Shown here in pieces: positions 17,101 through 27,300 of a DNA stretch of 64,000 nucleotides (position 1 is the stretch's first letter; the number at the start of each line of letters is the position of its first letter). The translations under genes were made by a program, and so were the position numbers. This DNA comes from Bin90 sp965214635. Its GTDB lineage: Bacteria; Chloroflexota; Dehalococcoidia; Lucifugimonadales; JADFKI01. The notes beneath the pieces were generated by a model. The model was given only the letters and a program-made list of their open reading frames with translations, was not told the origin of the DNA and searched no databases. The stretch lies in assembly GCA_965214635.1 (NCBI GenBank), contig OZ243964.1, positions 1,488,001 through 1,552,000 of the forward strand. The letters are read 5' to 3'.

Positions 17101-20100
17101 CACGCCAATTTGCATGTCCAACCCGTTGGCGTAAGCGTCGGGACGCGGGTCGTGGACCAGCCGCGAGTGCTCGTCATACTCGCAGCCCGCGTTGAGTGAA
17201 AACGATTGTGGCGCAGGCTCACCGTTGATGAGATTCATCGCGGTATCGCTCAACAAGACAGGCTCAATACGCTCCCAGCGCGACACGCACGAACGCAGCA
17301 CACCTAGCCCGCTGTCCTGAATGTAGAAGCCAAGCTTGCCGTCATCCAAGCTTGCGGGCAGATCAAACTGCATCTGAACGCCCCCGCTGGGACGGCTGCT
17401 AATCGGCGGATGCGGCCGCAACGGCGTAGGCGTCGGTGTGGGTGTTACGACAGGCGTAGGCGTGTTCGTGGGTATCGGCGTGTAGGTTGCGGTCGGCGTA
17501 GGTGTGGGTATGGGCGTGTGAGTCGCGGTTGCAGTCGGTGTGGGGCGTGTCGGCGTGGGTGTGGGCGTCGGCGTGTGAGTCGCGGTTGGTATAGGCGTGG
17601 GTGTCGGTATAGGCGTAGGTGTTGCAGTCCGCGTGGGAGACGGTGTCAGAGTAGGCGTGGGCGTAGGTATAGGCGTGTGCGTTGCGGTAGGCGTAGGTGT
17701 AGGCGTGTAAGTTGCGGTTGGCGTGAGCGTTGGTGTTGGCGTAGGTGTGCGTGTTGGTGTCGGCGGTATAGGCGTGTGAGTTGCGGTAGGCGTGAGCGTG
17801 GGCGTTGGCGTAGGTGTGCGTGTTGGTGTCGGCGGTATAGGCGTGTGAGTTGCGGTAGGCGTGTGAGTTGGTGTCGGCGTCGGCGTGGATGTTGGTGTCA
17901 GAGTGGGCGTAGGTGTCAGCGTGTGAGTTGGTGTCGGCGTGAGCGTGGGCGTTGGCGTAGGTGTGGGTGTTGGTGTAGGCGGTATAGGCGTGTGAGTTGC
18001 GGTAGGCGTGTGAGTTGGGGTCGGCGTCGGCGTGGATGTTGGTGTCAGAGTGGGCGTTGGTGTCGGCGTGTGAGTTGCGGTCGGCGTGAGCGTTGGTGTC
18101 GGCGTGTGAGTTGCAGTCGGCGTGGGTGTAGGTGTCGGTATAGGCGTGTGAGTTGGTGTCGGCGTCGGCGTGGGTGTGGGCGTCAGAGTGGGCGTAGGCG
18201 TCGGTATAGGCGTGTAGGTTGCAGTCGGCGTCGGCGTGGATGTTGGTGTCAGAGTGGGCGTTGGTGTCGGCGTGTGAGTTGCGGTCGGCGTGAGCGTTGG
18301 TGTCGGCGTGTGAGTTGCAGTCGGCGTGGGTGTAGGTGTCGGTATAGGCGTGTGAGTTGGTGTCGGCGTCGGCGTGGGTGTGGGCGTCAGAGTGGGCGTA
18401 GGCGTCGGTATAGGCGTGTAGGTTGCAGTCGGCGTGGGTGTAGGTGTCAGCGTGTGAGTTGCGGTCGGTGTAAGCGTAGGTGTGGGTGTCGGTATGGGCG
18501 TGTAGGTTGCGGTCGGTATGGGCGTGTGCGTTGCAGTCGGCGTGAGCGTAGGTGTGGGTGTCGGTATAGGCGTGTGAGTCGCAGTCGGCGTGGGCGTTGG
18601 GGTCGGCGTGGATGTTGGTGTCAGCGTGTGAGTCGGCGTGGGCGTTGGTGTCGGTATAGGCGTGTGAGTTGCGGTCGGCGTGGGCGTTGGCGTAGGTGTG
18701 CGTGTTGGTGTAGGCGGTATAGGCGTATGAGTTGGGGTCGGCGTGGATGTTGGTGTCAGCGTGTGAGTCGCAGTCGGCGTGGGCGTTGGTGTCGGTATAG
18801 GCGTGTAAGTCGCAGTTGGCGTGGGCGTTGGTGTGGGTATGGGCGTCGGCGTGTGAGTTGCGGTAGGCGTGAGCGTTGGTGTCGGCGTGTGAGTTGGGGT
18901 CGGCGTGGATGTTGGTGTCGGTATAGGCGTGTGAGTTGCGGTAGGCGTGAGCGTTGGTGTAGGCGTGTGAGTTGGTGTCGGCGTCGGCGTGGATGTTGGT
19001 GTCAGAGTGGGCGTAGGTGTCGGCGGTATAGGCGTGTGAGTTGCGGTAGGCGTGGGCGTTGGCGTAGGTGTGCGTGTTGGTGTAGGCGGTATAGGCGTGT
19101 GAGTTGCAGTAGGCGTGAGCGTTGGCGTTGGCGTAGGTGTGCGTGTTGGTGTCGGCGGTATAGGCGTGTGAGTTGCGGTAGGCGTTGGCGTGGGCGTTGG
19201 TGTGGGTATGGGCGTCGGCGTGTGAGTTGCGGTCGGCGTGGGCGTAGGTGTGCGTGTTGGTGTCAGAGTGGGTGTTGGTGTCGGCGGTATAGGCGTGTGA
19301 GTTGCGGTTGGCGTTGGCGTGGGCGTAGGTGTGCGTGTTGGTGTCAGAGTGGGTGTTGGTGTCGGCGGTATAGGCGTGTGAGTTGCGGTAGGCGTGAGCG
19401 TCAGTGTTGGCGTGTGAGTTGGGGTCGGCGTCAGAGTGGGCGTAGGTGTCAGCGTGTAAGTTGCGGTAGGCGTGGGCGTCAGTGTCGGCGTGTGAGTTGG
19501 GGTCGGCGTCGGCGTGGATGTTGGTGTCAGAGTGGGCGTAGGTGTCAGCGTGTGAGTTGGGGTCGGCGTGAGCGTGGGCGTTGGCGTAGGTGTGCGTGTT
19601 GGTGTCGGCGGTATAGGCGTGTGAGTTGGGGTCGGCGTGGGTGTGGGTGTCGGTATAGGCGTGTGAGTTGGGGTCGGCGTGGGTGTGGGTGTCGGTATAG
19701 GCGTGTAAGTCGCGGTCGGCGTGGGTGTAGGTGTCAGAGTGGGCGTAGGCGTCGGTATAGGCGTGTAGGTTGCGGTCGGCGTGAGTGTGGGCGTGAGTGT
19801 AGGCGTCAGCGTGTGAGTTGGGGTCGGCGTGGGCGTTGGTGTCGGTATAGGCGTGTGAGTTGCGGTAGGCGTGGGCGTCAGTGTCGGCGTGTGAGTTGGT
19901 GTCGGCGTCGGCGTGGATGTTGGTGTCAGAGTGGGCGTTGGTGTCGGCGTGTGAGTTGCGGTTGGCGTGAGCGTTGGTGTCGGCGTGTGAGTTGGTGTCG
20001 GTATAGGCGTGTGAGTTGCGGTTGGCGTGGGCGTTGGTGTCGGCGTGTGAGTTGCGGTCGGCGTGTGAGTTGGTGTCGGCGTGAGCGTAGGTGTGCTTGT

Positions 20101-21132
20101 TGGTGTAGGCGTGGGTATCGGAGTGTAAGTTGCAGTAGGTGTCGGCGTGGGTGTAGGCGTCGGTATAGGCGTGTGGGTTGCAGTCGGCGTGAGCGTGGGC
20201 GTTGGTGTGGGTATGGGCGTGTAAGTTGCGGTAGGCGTTGGTATGGGTGTCCGCGTGGGTGTGGGCATCGGCGTGTGGGTTGCGGTTGCCGATGGCGTGG
20301 GCGTTTGCGAAGGCACCGGCGAAGGGTTGGCTCGATGGAAGTAGAAGGTTACTTCAATGACAGCGCCTTCGGGCACATCAGCAGTCAACGCTATCGTGCC
20401 GCCGTAGCTTCCCTCGTCTTTGTTGTCGTAATGCTGAACTCTATAGCCCCCCAACCCGTTCACGAGTGCATGGGGTAGGAATTGCACCCCCGTGAGGTAA
20501 ACTAGAGGCGTGTTGAAGGGTGCGTCGCTATCGTAGGCGCAGCCCGCGTTCAGCGAGAAAATGTCAGGCTCAGGCTCACCTGTGGATATGGTCCACTCAG
20601 CCAGCGCGGAATAGGCTGCGGATATCCCCGCCCAGGTCGCAACGCATTCGTCAATATCTACGAACGGACTGCTGGTGGGCAACGGCGTTTCTGTCGGCGT
20701 GGGACCGAATTCCGAGTGATAGTAAATCACTAATTGAATAGTCGACAGCTTGGATACAGCGTCGAACAAGTACAGATCACCGAAATCCGGCTCGATGTAG
20801 TACTTGCCTTCATCTAGTTCGCTGCCATTCACGAACACTTGCGGAGGAGCGTTTTCATCCAAGTCTATATCGCCGACGGACGGGCAACCGGCGCTGTAGA
20901 ACACATCAGGGAAAGGTTCACCATTGATAAAATTCAGCGTCGAGTAGGGGATCAGGTCGCTCGGGGTGTCTCTCCACTCAGCCGCGCATTCCGCAGTAAC
21001 GGTGGATTGAGCGGACACAGGTTGGTCCACAAGCAAGGCATAATACGCAAATAGTGCCGCACCGATTGAAATGCCAATCGCAATGGACGGGTGCAGGGAC
21101 TTCCGCACAGGTAGTTTCACAAAATGCTTCAC
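14155..21132 (-). CDS. Giant Thr-Pro stalk surface protein with repeated beta-modules and C-terminal anchor
   Basis: The protein has 2325 residues from a GTG start at 21132. It opens with a signal segment (ISIGAALFAYYALLV...VSAQ), then two related modules of about 110 residues with CxAEW/CVATW and NAGC motifs. A Thr-Pro stalk of nearly 1000 residues (DNA 17440-20310) follows, then four more modules (CRAVWSS.SEDIP...QLEDCEYDGETPLAL...HYEVVDAY) separated by a second short Thr-Pro linker (15640-16030). It ends in a hydrophobic segment and RRYGSGNPV. Each module has two Cys, probably disulphide-bonded. It would be a long rod on the cell surface, probably O-glycosylated (inference). The last two modules are nearly identical duplicates. 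No Shine-Dalgarno site was seen before the GTG. Confidence 0.85.
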   Translation of the reverse strand: MKHFVKLPVRKSLHPSIAIGISIGAALFAYYALLVDQPVSAQSTVTAECAAEWRDTPSDLIPYSTLNFINGEPFPDVFYSAGCPSVGDIDLDENAPPQVFVNGSELDEGKYYIEPDFGDLYLFDAVSKLSTIQLVIYYHSEFGPTPTETPLPTSSPFVDIDECVATWAGISAAYSALAEWTISTGEPEPDIFSLNAGCAYDSDAPFNTPLVYLTGVQFLPHALVNGLGGYRVQHYDNKDEGSYGGTIALTADVPEGAVIEVTFYFHRANPSPVPSQTPTPSATATHTPMPTPTRTPIPTPTATYTPIPTPTPTLTPTATHTPIPTPTPTPTPTATYTPIPTPTPTSTPTLTPTPTHTPTATHTPTPTPTPTATHTPIPTPTHTPTPTLTPTATHTPTPTPTLTPTSTPTPTPTHTPTLTPTPTATHTPIPTPTPTPTPTHTLTPTLTPTLTPTATYTPIPTPTPTLTPTPTPTATYTPIPTPTPTPTPTHTPIPTPTPTPTPTHTPIPPTPTRTPTPTPTLTPTPTHTLTPTPTLTPTSTPTPTPTHTPTLTPTPTATYTLTPTPTLTPTPTHTPTLTLTPTATHTPIPPTPTPTLTPTRTPTPTPTPTATHTPIPPTPTPTLTPTRTPTPTPTATHTPTPIPTPTPTPTPTATHTPIPPTPTRTPTPTPTLTPTATHTPIPPTPTRTPTPTPTPTATHTPIPPTPTPTLTPTSTPTPTPTHTPTPTLTPTATHTPIPTPTSTPTPTHTPTPTLTPTATHTPTPIPTPTPTPTATYTPIPTPTPTPTATHTLTPTSTPTPTHTPIPPTPTRTPTPTPTPTATHTPIPTPTPTPTHTLTPTSTPTPTPTPTATHTPIPTPTPTLTPTATHTPIPTATYTPIPTPTPTLTPTATHTLTPTPTPTATYTPIPTPTPTLTPTPTPTPTPTHTPIPTPTPTPTATHTPTPTLTPTATHTPTPTPTLTPTSTPTPTATYTPIPTPTPTLTPTPTPTPTPTHTPIPTPTPTPTATHTPTPTLTPTATHTPTPTPTLTPTSTPTPTPTHTPTATHTPIPPTPTPTPTPTPTLTPTPTHTLTPTPTLTPTSTPTPTPTHTPTATHTPIPPTPTRTPTPTPTLTPTATHTPIPPTPTRTPTPTPTLTPTATYTPTPTPTATHTPIPTPTPTLTPSPTRTATPTPIPTPTPIPTATHTPTPTPTPTRPTPTATATHTPIPTPTPTATYTPIPTNTPTPVVTPTPTPTPLRPHPPISSRPSGGVQMQFDLPASLDDGKLGFYIQDSGLGVLRSCVSRWERIEPVLLSDTAMNLINGEPAPQSFSLNAGCEYDEHSRLVHDPRPDAYANGLDMQIGVDDIDFADTEVVYLIYEVGGGGDLQVRFYFDGVDAYPAAAKRVLITSESDATGEWVGVSEVASDTDSAPSAASGLFHGEVSVVVGEPDGVAGDGKVHIQHSGEPLTLAYFGADGNVVASVSTDTDDTPTPTPTLTPTPVPTPAPPIEIGFADEPIVIEDTASFYIADTRLSTTVPCRAVWSNMSEDIPANTDWNVATGAPQADVFQLEDCEYDGETPLALDPRPTALVDGLDHQIAPDTETPTVSLVYEVYAGQRVEVSFHYEVVDAYPAASRRAKVSSDADPQGEWVAISEVLSKDDNAPNAASSLYRGEVALTMNTNSLAAGDGRVYVPSSDETLTLTYFNTDGSVAASTIAEVDAVPTPTGTPTATPIPTPTPTTTPTPFPTPTSTPAETPTATPTLTTTPTPTSTPAGTLTATPTPTPIPTPFPTPTSTPAETPTATPTPTTTPFPTPTSTPAGTPTATPTPTSTTTPTPFPAPTSTATPIPPERHIDVKFANTPTQAGDVMAFHIADNYLGSTIECRAVWSSVSEDIPLNTAWNLVTGAPQADVFQLEDCEYEGETPLALYPSPTMLVDGLDHQVSPDAESHTVHSLFEVNAGQNVEVNFHYEVVDAYAAETHRAKVYSSSDRAGEWAAISEVASMDDDAPSAASSLYRGEVAIGTDEAIRAVVGDGIVFVRKSSRMSVRYYDADGETELDKHSVALALPTPTPTPTSTPMPPQRHIDVRFMDTPTRSGDAAVIHIADNYLGSTVECRAVWSSVSEDIPADTAWNLVSGAPQASVFNLEGCEYDGETPLALYPRPTMLVDGLEHQTSPDATSHTIHSLFEVNAGQNVEVNFHYEVVDAYAAKTHRAKVYSSSDRAGEWVAISEVVSRKNRAPSASSYLYRGKVAIGTDEAIRAVVGDGIVFVRKSSRLSARYYDADGETELGRHSVALDLLMPSPTAMPTPAPTPTPVPAANEALLTIVAMAIAGVLVRRYGSGNPV
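17440..20310. repeat. 2.9-kb degenerate hexameric/dodecameric minisatellite (Thr-Pro codons)
   Basis: The strand-biased repeat is built from GGCGTN-type units (ACNCCN on the coding strand) with GTGTGAGTTG (THTP) and GTATAGG (PIPT) variants. It encodes the stalk of the giant protein. All unit-length changes appear to be multiples of 3, keeping the frame open. Open frames on the opposite strand through this stretch are a by-product of the composition. Confidence 0.95.
18021..18428. repeat. Perfect 204-bp tandem duplication inside the stalk
   Basis: 18021-18224 and 18225-18428 are identical by eye. The unit is 68 codons, so the duplication is in frame. The absence of drift in such variable DNA marks a very recent expansion, or a repeat-collapse or repeat-expansion artefact of assembly. 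Confidence 0.85.
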
Positions 21133-21514
21133 AAATCAAGGTATTTTCAGGCATATTTTTAGCAATTTTGTATAGCAAGTTACGCCTTGCCTATGAGATT
21201 TGTCAAATGCACTCGTGTTTAGATGGAGAGTATTCGTCAAAATTATGGGAACTATATATCAGGCGTACCCAAAATGCTTAACAGACCCAGTAGCGCTGGG
21301 CACAATAACTCCATAAACTAAAAAATCCGATGTTATGACCTATCATAAACTCACTATCTCTGTATGTTGAGAATACCTTATCACCCGGCAAAGCCACTAG
21401 TCGACAATAATCGACGAGATTGCAGCCGTTGCCCGAAAAAGAGGGTATACTGAACAAGCATAATCGGTATGCGCTCGGCTGACGCATCGTTGAGCGGCAG
21501 TTGTCGCAGCGGAA

Positions 21515-22723
21515 ATGGATGTATCGGGCAGGCTAGACAAGCAGAGCAGACAGAGAGGGTGGAGCGAATTGGACAAAAACCCGTTGAGCGGCGTCCGAGT
21601 GATAGACCTGTGCATCATACTTGCAGGGCCTACCTGTGGCAGGACGCTGGCAGAGTACGGCGCAGAGGTCATCAAGGTGGATAGCTGGTACAGACCACCC
21701 ACGGACCGCCAGCTGCACGATGTGGGGCGGGGCAAGCGCAGCGTATGCCTCGAGCTTACCAAGCCCGCTGGCATAGAGGCGTTCTATCGGCTGGTGGATA
21801 CGGCAGATGTGGTGCTTGGCGGCTTTCGGCGCGGCGTGGCAGAGCGGCTGGGCATCGGCTATGAACAGCTGCGCCAACGCAAGCCCGACATCATCTACCT
21901 TGCGATAAACGCCTTCGGGCAGGATGGCGAGTGGGCAAATCGCCCCGGTTATGAGCAGAACGCACAGGCGGCAACGGGCGTGCAGGTTCGCAACGGCGGG
22001 CGCGGAGCGAAGCCCATACATTCGCCGTACACTTTCAACGACTACGGCACAGGGATGATGGGCGCTTACGCCGTGATGCTGGCATTGCTGCACCGCCGAC
22101 GCACTGGGAAGGGGCAGTTCGTGCACACATCGCTGGCGCAAACCGGCTCCACATTCTCGTCGCCATACTTGGTGGACTACGAAGGCTACCATCGCAATGA
22201 GGTCGAGGGGCTAGACGCCCGTCGAATGAGTCCATTCGACGGGTTGTACGAAGCGTCAGACGGGTGGTTCGCCATCGCTGGCGCAGATTGGGATGCGCTC
22301 ATGGGCATGGCGGAGTTCGCCCATCTGTCGGAGGATGAGCGGTTCGCGGACGCCGCAACGCACGCGCAGCACGACGATGCGCTCGCCGACGCCATGAGCG
22401 CCGTGTTCGCCCGCAAGCCTATGACGCATTGGCTTGATGCGCTTGCCGGCGTGGGCATCCACGCCGTCCGCAACGCGGAACTGCCCAACATCTTGGAGGC
22501 GGACTATCCGCGGGAACAGCAGCTCATCATAGAAGAGGATGTGCCCGGATACGGCACGGTTACACACGCGGGAATCGCGCCGCGCTTTAGCAGAACGCCG
22601 CCGCTGCCCGGTAGTGCGCCCGTCTTTGGAGAGGACACCGAGGCCGTGCTGCTGGAACTGGGCTATGGCGTAGAGGAGCTGGACGCACTGCGCGCAGATG
22701 GCGTCATCCCTCCGCTGGAATAG
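21515..22723 (+). CDS. CaiB/BaiF (family III) CoA transferase
   Basis: The protein has 402 residues. The family start PLSGVRVIDLCIILAGPTCGRTLAEYGAEVIKVD is clear, and the conserved catalytic Asp region follows (PYTFNDYGTGMMGAYAVMLALLHRRRTGKGQ, with the family's Asp before TG). It transfers CoA between carboxylic acids; the substrate is unknown. TTG at 21569, with GGTGGAG 6 nt upstream, is an attractive alternative start that removes 18 unconserved residues. It is a single gene, divergent from the giant protein and convergent with recA. Confidence 0.9.
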   Translation: MDVSGRLDKQSRQRGWSELDKNPLSGVRVIDLCIILAGPTCGRTLAEYGAEVIKVDSWYRPPTDRQLHDVGRGKRSVCLELTKPAGIEAFYRLVDTADVVLGGFRRGVAERLGIGYEQLRQRKPDIIYLAINAFGQDGEWANRPGYEQNAQAATGVQVRNGGRGAKPIHSPYTFNDYGTGMMGAYAVMLALLHRRRTGKGQFVHTSLAQTGSTFSSPYLVDYEGYHRNEVEGLDARRMSPFDGLYEASDGWFAIAGADWDALMGMAEFAHLSEDERFADAATHAQHDDALADAMSAVFARKPMTHWLDALAGVGIHAVRNAELPNILEADYPREQQLIIEEDVPGYGTVTHAGIAPRFSRTPPLPGSAPVFGEDTEAVLLELGYGVEELDALRADGVIPPLE

Positions 22724-22852
22724 GCGCCGCAGCCACATAGCATAGCAGTGAAACTGCGGCGCATCCAAGCATTACGCCCTGTTCGCCTCGTCAAGCAAGT
22801 TGCCGGAGTTTAGGTGCGACGGTGTTTCCGTTGGGCTTGCGTGCGATGCCGT

Positions 22853-23944
22853 CTACACGATGGAGACGATGTCTGAGAGCGAGTCCTCCTCGTCGTCCTT
22901 CGTCTCGGGGATGATGATTCGGGGCGACAGGCTGTCGCGAACTAGTTCCTCTATCTCGAAGGCGATGTCTGGATTGTCCATCAAGAACCGCTTGGAGTTT
23001 TCGCGCCCCTGCCCTAGTCGGGTGTCGCCGAACGAGTAGAACGATCCGCTCTTGCGGACGACTTCTTGGTCGACGCCGATGTCGATGAGTTCGCCGAACT
23101 TGCTGATGCCTTCGCTGTACATGATGTCGAACTCTGCCACGCGGAACGGAGGCGCAACCTTGTTCTTGACGATGCGGGCGCGCACGCGGTTGCCCAGCAC
23201 ATTCGTGCCCTGCTTGATGGATTCCAGCCGCCGCAAGTCTATCCGCACCGAGCTATAGAACTTCAGCGCCCTGCCACCCGGCGTAACCTCTGGGTTGCCG
23301 AAGAACACGCCCACCTTCTCGCGAAGCTGGTTGATGAAGATGACGCAGGTGTTGGAGCGGCTAATGGCGGAGGTGAGCTTTCGCAGCGCCTGCGACATCA
23401 GCCGCGCTTGCAAGCCCACATGCGTGTCGCCCATATCGCCCTCGATCTCGGCGCGCGGGACGAGTGCGGCGACGCTGTCCACCACCACGATGTCTAGTGC
23501 GCGGCTGCGGACGAGGTACTCGCAGATCTCCAAGCCCTGCTCGGCGGTGTCCGGCTGCGACACGAGCAGCTCTTCAATGTCCACGCCGCACTTTGCAGCA
23601 TAAGCTGGATCGAGGGCGTGCTCGGCGTCGATGTAGGCGGCGTTGCCACCGGAGGCTTGGGCGTTCGCCATCACATGGTAGGCGAGGGTGGTCTTGCCAG
23701 ACGACTCTGCGCCATATACCTCCACGACGCGCCCGCGCGGAACGCCGCCCACGCCCAGCGCCACATCCAGCGCTATGGAGCCGGTGGATATTGCGCCAGG
23801 GATGTCGTCTTGGACGGCATCGCCCAGCCGCATAACCGCGCCCTGCCCAAAGTGGCGCTCGATCTGCCCTACCGCAAGCTCTAGCGCCTTCTCTTTATTG
23901 TTCGTAATCGGGACTTTCGATGCGCTGCTTCGTTTTCTTGGCAT
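22853..23944 (-). CDS. recA: Recombinase RecA
   Basis: The 363-residue protein is of normal length. It has Walker A GAESSGKTT, Walker B VVVDSVAALVP, the L1/L2 DNA-binding loops (EIEGDMGDTHVGLQARLMSQ; INQLREKVGVFFGNPEVTPGG), and an acidic C-terminal tail. It performs homologous strand exchange and activates LexA cleavage. It is divergent from carB, with a good sigma-70 promoter upstream. Confidence 0.98.
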   Translation of the reverse strand: MPRKRSSASKVPITNNKEKALELAVGQIERHFGQGAVMRLGDAVQDDIPGAISTGSIALDVALGVGGVPRGRVVEVYGAESSGKTTLAYHVMANAQASGGNAAYIDAEHALDPAYAAKCGVDIEELLVSQPDTAEQGLEICEYLVRSRALDIVVVDSVAALVPRAEIEGDMGDTHVGLQARLMSQALRKLTSAISRSNTCVIFINQLREKVGVFFGNPEVTPGGRALKFYSSVRIDLRRLESIKQGTNVLGNRVRARIVKNKVAPPFRVAEFDIMYSEGISKFGELIDIGVDQEVVRKSGSFYSFGDTRLGQGRENSKRFLMDNPDIAFEIEELVRDSLSPRIIIPETKDDEEDSLSDIVSIV

Positions 23945-24083
23945 ATTCGCCTACCTTCCTATGTTCTGTGTTTGCGGCCGGTGTCGCACGCTGCAATGGC
24001 AGCCATTTCAGTATCGCGGGGTTGCCCATGTTAGCAGCCATAGACGGCGTTCCGAACAGCCATATGCACCCCCATCTAGCCAC

Positions 24084-24123
24084 AGACTAGCATAGGCTTT
24101 GACACATGTCAATACATTTGTTC
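24084..24123 (-). promoter_or_regulatory. recA promoter with LexA-like half-matched box
   Basis: On the minus strand TTGACA (24107-24112) is followed after 17 bp by TAGTCT (24084-24089). CGAACAAATGTAT overlaps its upstream edge; it has the first half of the Gram-positive-type SOS box (CGAAC-N4-GTTCG) but a poor second half. SOS control is therefore only suggested. Confidence 0.5.
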
Positions 24124-24257
24124 GCAAAAACAACGCAATCTTAAATCTTGCCCAAGCCTGCGACGATGCCTCGCCCTTTTGTGTCTGTGATGTCCGCATC
24201 CTGCCCTGCTTATTATGAAGACGGCGTAGAAATGCATTAGCGCCAGAGCCTTGCTGG

Positions 24258-24263
24258 TATAAT
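24258..24263 (+). promoter_or_regulatory. Extended -10 promoter of carB
   Basis: TGGTATAAT is a perfect TATAAT with an extended TG. Transcription should start near 24270, which rules out a TTG start at 24268 and supports GTG 24328 as the carB start. Confidence 0.6.
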
Positions 24264-24327
24264 ACCATTGCGCGCGCAAGCCGCCGCTTATCATGAAACC
24301 GTTACGAAGCCATTGTGGGGAGTGTCT

Positions 24328-27300
24328 GTGCAGCAGGTCAATTCCATATCCAAACCGTCCGTCGACGAGTTGCGGCACAAGCCGCGCAAGGTGCTGGTAA
24401 TCGGCTCCGGGCCTATCGTCATAGGGCAGGCGGCAGAGTTCGACTACGCCGGCACGCAGGCTTGCAAGGCGCTGCGCGAAGAGGGCGTAACCACCGTGCT
24501 GGTCAACTCCAACCCCGCCACCATCATGACCGACGAGGGCATCGCCGATGTGGTGTACATCGAGCCGCTCACGGTGGAGGTGCTGCGCCGCATCATCGAC
24601 GCGGAGCGCCCGGACGGTATCCTGCCCACGCTCGGCGGACAGACCGGGCTGAATCTGGCGGTAGAACTCGGCGACGCCGGCATACTCGAAGAGTTCAATG
24701 TGCGGCTGCTCGGCACGCCCTTGCAGACCATTCGCAACGCCGAGGATCGCGAGCTATTCCGTCAGCTGCTGTCCGACATCGGCGAACCCGTGCTGCCATC
24801 CGCAATTGTGGAGTCTATGGACGAAGCCCACGATGTGATGGAGACGATGGGCTTGCCGCTCGTGGTGCGCCCGGCGTACACGCTCGGCGGCACGGGCGGC
24901 GGTATCGCCAACACGCCCGAAGAGTTCCAAGCGATAGTGTCGGGCGGGCTTGCCGCAAGCCCTATCAGTCAGGTGCTGCTGGAACGCTCCCTCGTGGGCT
25001 GGAAAGAGATAGAGTACGAGGTGATGCGCGATTCCGCCGACAACTGCATCACCATTTGCAACATGGAAAACATAGACCCGATGGGCGTCCACACCGGGGA
25101 CAGCATCGTGGTCGCTCCGAGTCAGACGCTGTCTGATAAGGAATACCAACTCTTGCGCTCGTCTAGCCTCAAGATTATCCGCGCGCTGGGGATAGAGGGC
25201 GGCTGCAACATACAGATGGCGCTTGCGCCCGGCGATGTGGTGGGCGCTACCATGCCCCCCGCCAAAGACAGCGAATACTACATCATAGAAGTCAACCCCC
25301 GCGTCAGCCGCAGCTCGGCGCTGGCGAGTAAGGCGACGGGCTACCCCATCGCACGCGTCGCCGCCAAGATTGCCGTGGGCAAGCGCCTCGACGAAATCCC
25401 CAACGCCGTTACGCAGCAGACGCTCGCCGCATTCGAGCCGGCGCTAGACTACTGTGTGGTGAAGATTCCGCGCTGGCCGTTCGACAAGTTCCCTGCCGGC
25501 GACCGCACCATCAGCACGCAGATGAAAGCCACCGGCGAGGTGATGGCGATAGACCGCTCATTCGAGGCGGCGTTTCAGAAAGCGATACGCTCGCTCGAAA
25601 TCACCAACCGCGACATCCTGTGGGAGGACTCCGCTTGGCGGCTCAATCGCGAGTCCGCTCCCACGCCAGAAGACCTAGAAGCGGCAATACGGAATAACGC
25701 CCGCCTGCCGCTGCACCCCCATGATGAGCGGCTATGGGCGCTTCTGTTCTCGCTCCGACGCAGCGTAACGCCGGAGGCGCTGTCGCGCACCACTGGCATC
25801 GACCCGTGGTTCACCCGAGCCTTCCAGAACATAGCGCTGATGGAAGCGGAACTGCTGTCCGAGCGCCTAGACGCCGCTCGCCTAAGGCGCGCCAAGCGGC
25901 TCGGCTTCCCCGACGCCAAGATAGGCGAACTCACAGACCGCACCTCCCGTCAGGTTCGCGACCTGCGCCGCCAGTGGAATCTGCGCCCTGTATATAAGAT
26001 GGTAGACACCTGCGCCGCCGAGTTCGAGGCGTACACGCCCTACTTTTACAGCACATACGAGCAGGAGAACGAAGCGCCTCCGCTGTCCCACGCCAAGGCG
26101 CTCGTTGTGGGCAGCGGGCCTATCCGCATCGGGCAGGGCATAGAGTTCGACTACTGCTCGGTGCACGCCGCTTGGGCGCTCAGCGAAGAGGGCGTGCTCA
26201 GCATCATGGCGAACTCCAACCCCGAGACCGTGTCAACCGACTTCGACACCAGCGACCGCCTATACTTCGATCCGCTGGACGATGAGAGCGTGTTGGACAT
26301 ACTGGAAAACGAAACCCGGATGGACGCCGACGAGGTCTCATTCCCCCCGTCCATCGTTCAGTTCGGCGGACAAACGGCTATCAACCTGTCGCAGACCCTC
26401 GACAGCGTGGAGATGCCCATCCTTGGCTCTACCGCGCGCTCCATCGACATCGCATCCGACCGCCACCTGTTCGAAGAATTTCTCGCGCGCACAGGCATCC
26501 CCAATCCACCCGGCGCAGCCGTGTCCAACTTGGAGCAGGCGCTCAATGTGGCGCAGCAGGTGGGATACCCGGTGCTCGTCCGCCCGAGCTATGTGCTTGG
26601 GGGCAGGGCGATGGAAATCGTGCAGAACGCAACCGAGCTAGTGCGCTATATGACGCACGCCTTTGAGGTGGGCATGGGACGGCGCGTGCTAATCGACAAG
26701 TACTTTGAGGGGCGCGAGGTGGAAGTCGACGCCGTATGCGATGGCGAAAATGTGCTCATCCCCGGCATCATGGAACATGTGGAGCGCGCCGGCGTCCATA
26801 GCGGCGACTCTATGGCGATATACCCGGGGCTAACGCTCACGGACGATGAGGTGAACACCATCGTCGACTACACCACTCGCATCGGGCGCGAGCTGCAGGT
26901 CAAGGGGCTGATGAACATCCAGTATGTGGTTGTGGGCGGCGCGCCCTATCGCAGCCCTTCGGCGTCCGCAGGGCTGCCCGCTTCCAACGGCAACACCCAA
27001 GTGTTCGTCATAGAGGTCAACCCCCGCGCGAGCCGCACAATCCCGTTCATCAGCAAGGTAACCGGCGTGCCGATGATACGGCTCGCAATCAAGGCGATGC
27101 TGGGCAAGCGCATCACCGATGAGGGCTTCCCGCCCGGCTTGTGGCGGCGGCAAGACCTCGTCGCCGTCAAAGCGCCCGTGTTCTCCATGTCCAAGCTCAT
27201 CGGCGTGGACACATATCTAGGGCCTGAGATGAAGTCCACCGGCGAGGTGATGGGCATAGACAAGGACTTTTCGGCAGCGGTGGCGAAGGCGCTGATGGCG

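Noticed and set aside
17440..20310. CRISPR array
   Set aside because: Repeats are short, in-frame coding units without unique spacers of constant length.
17410..20478. 1022-residue Arg/Cys/Gly-rich open frame on the plus strand
   Set aside because: It is antisense to the Thr-Pro stalk. The hexameric repeat keeps several frames open, and the product has no protein-like features or start signals.
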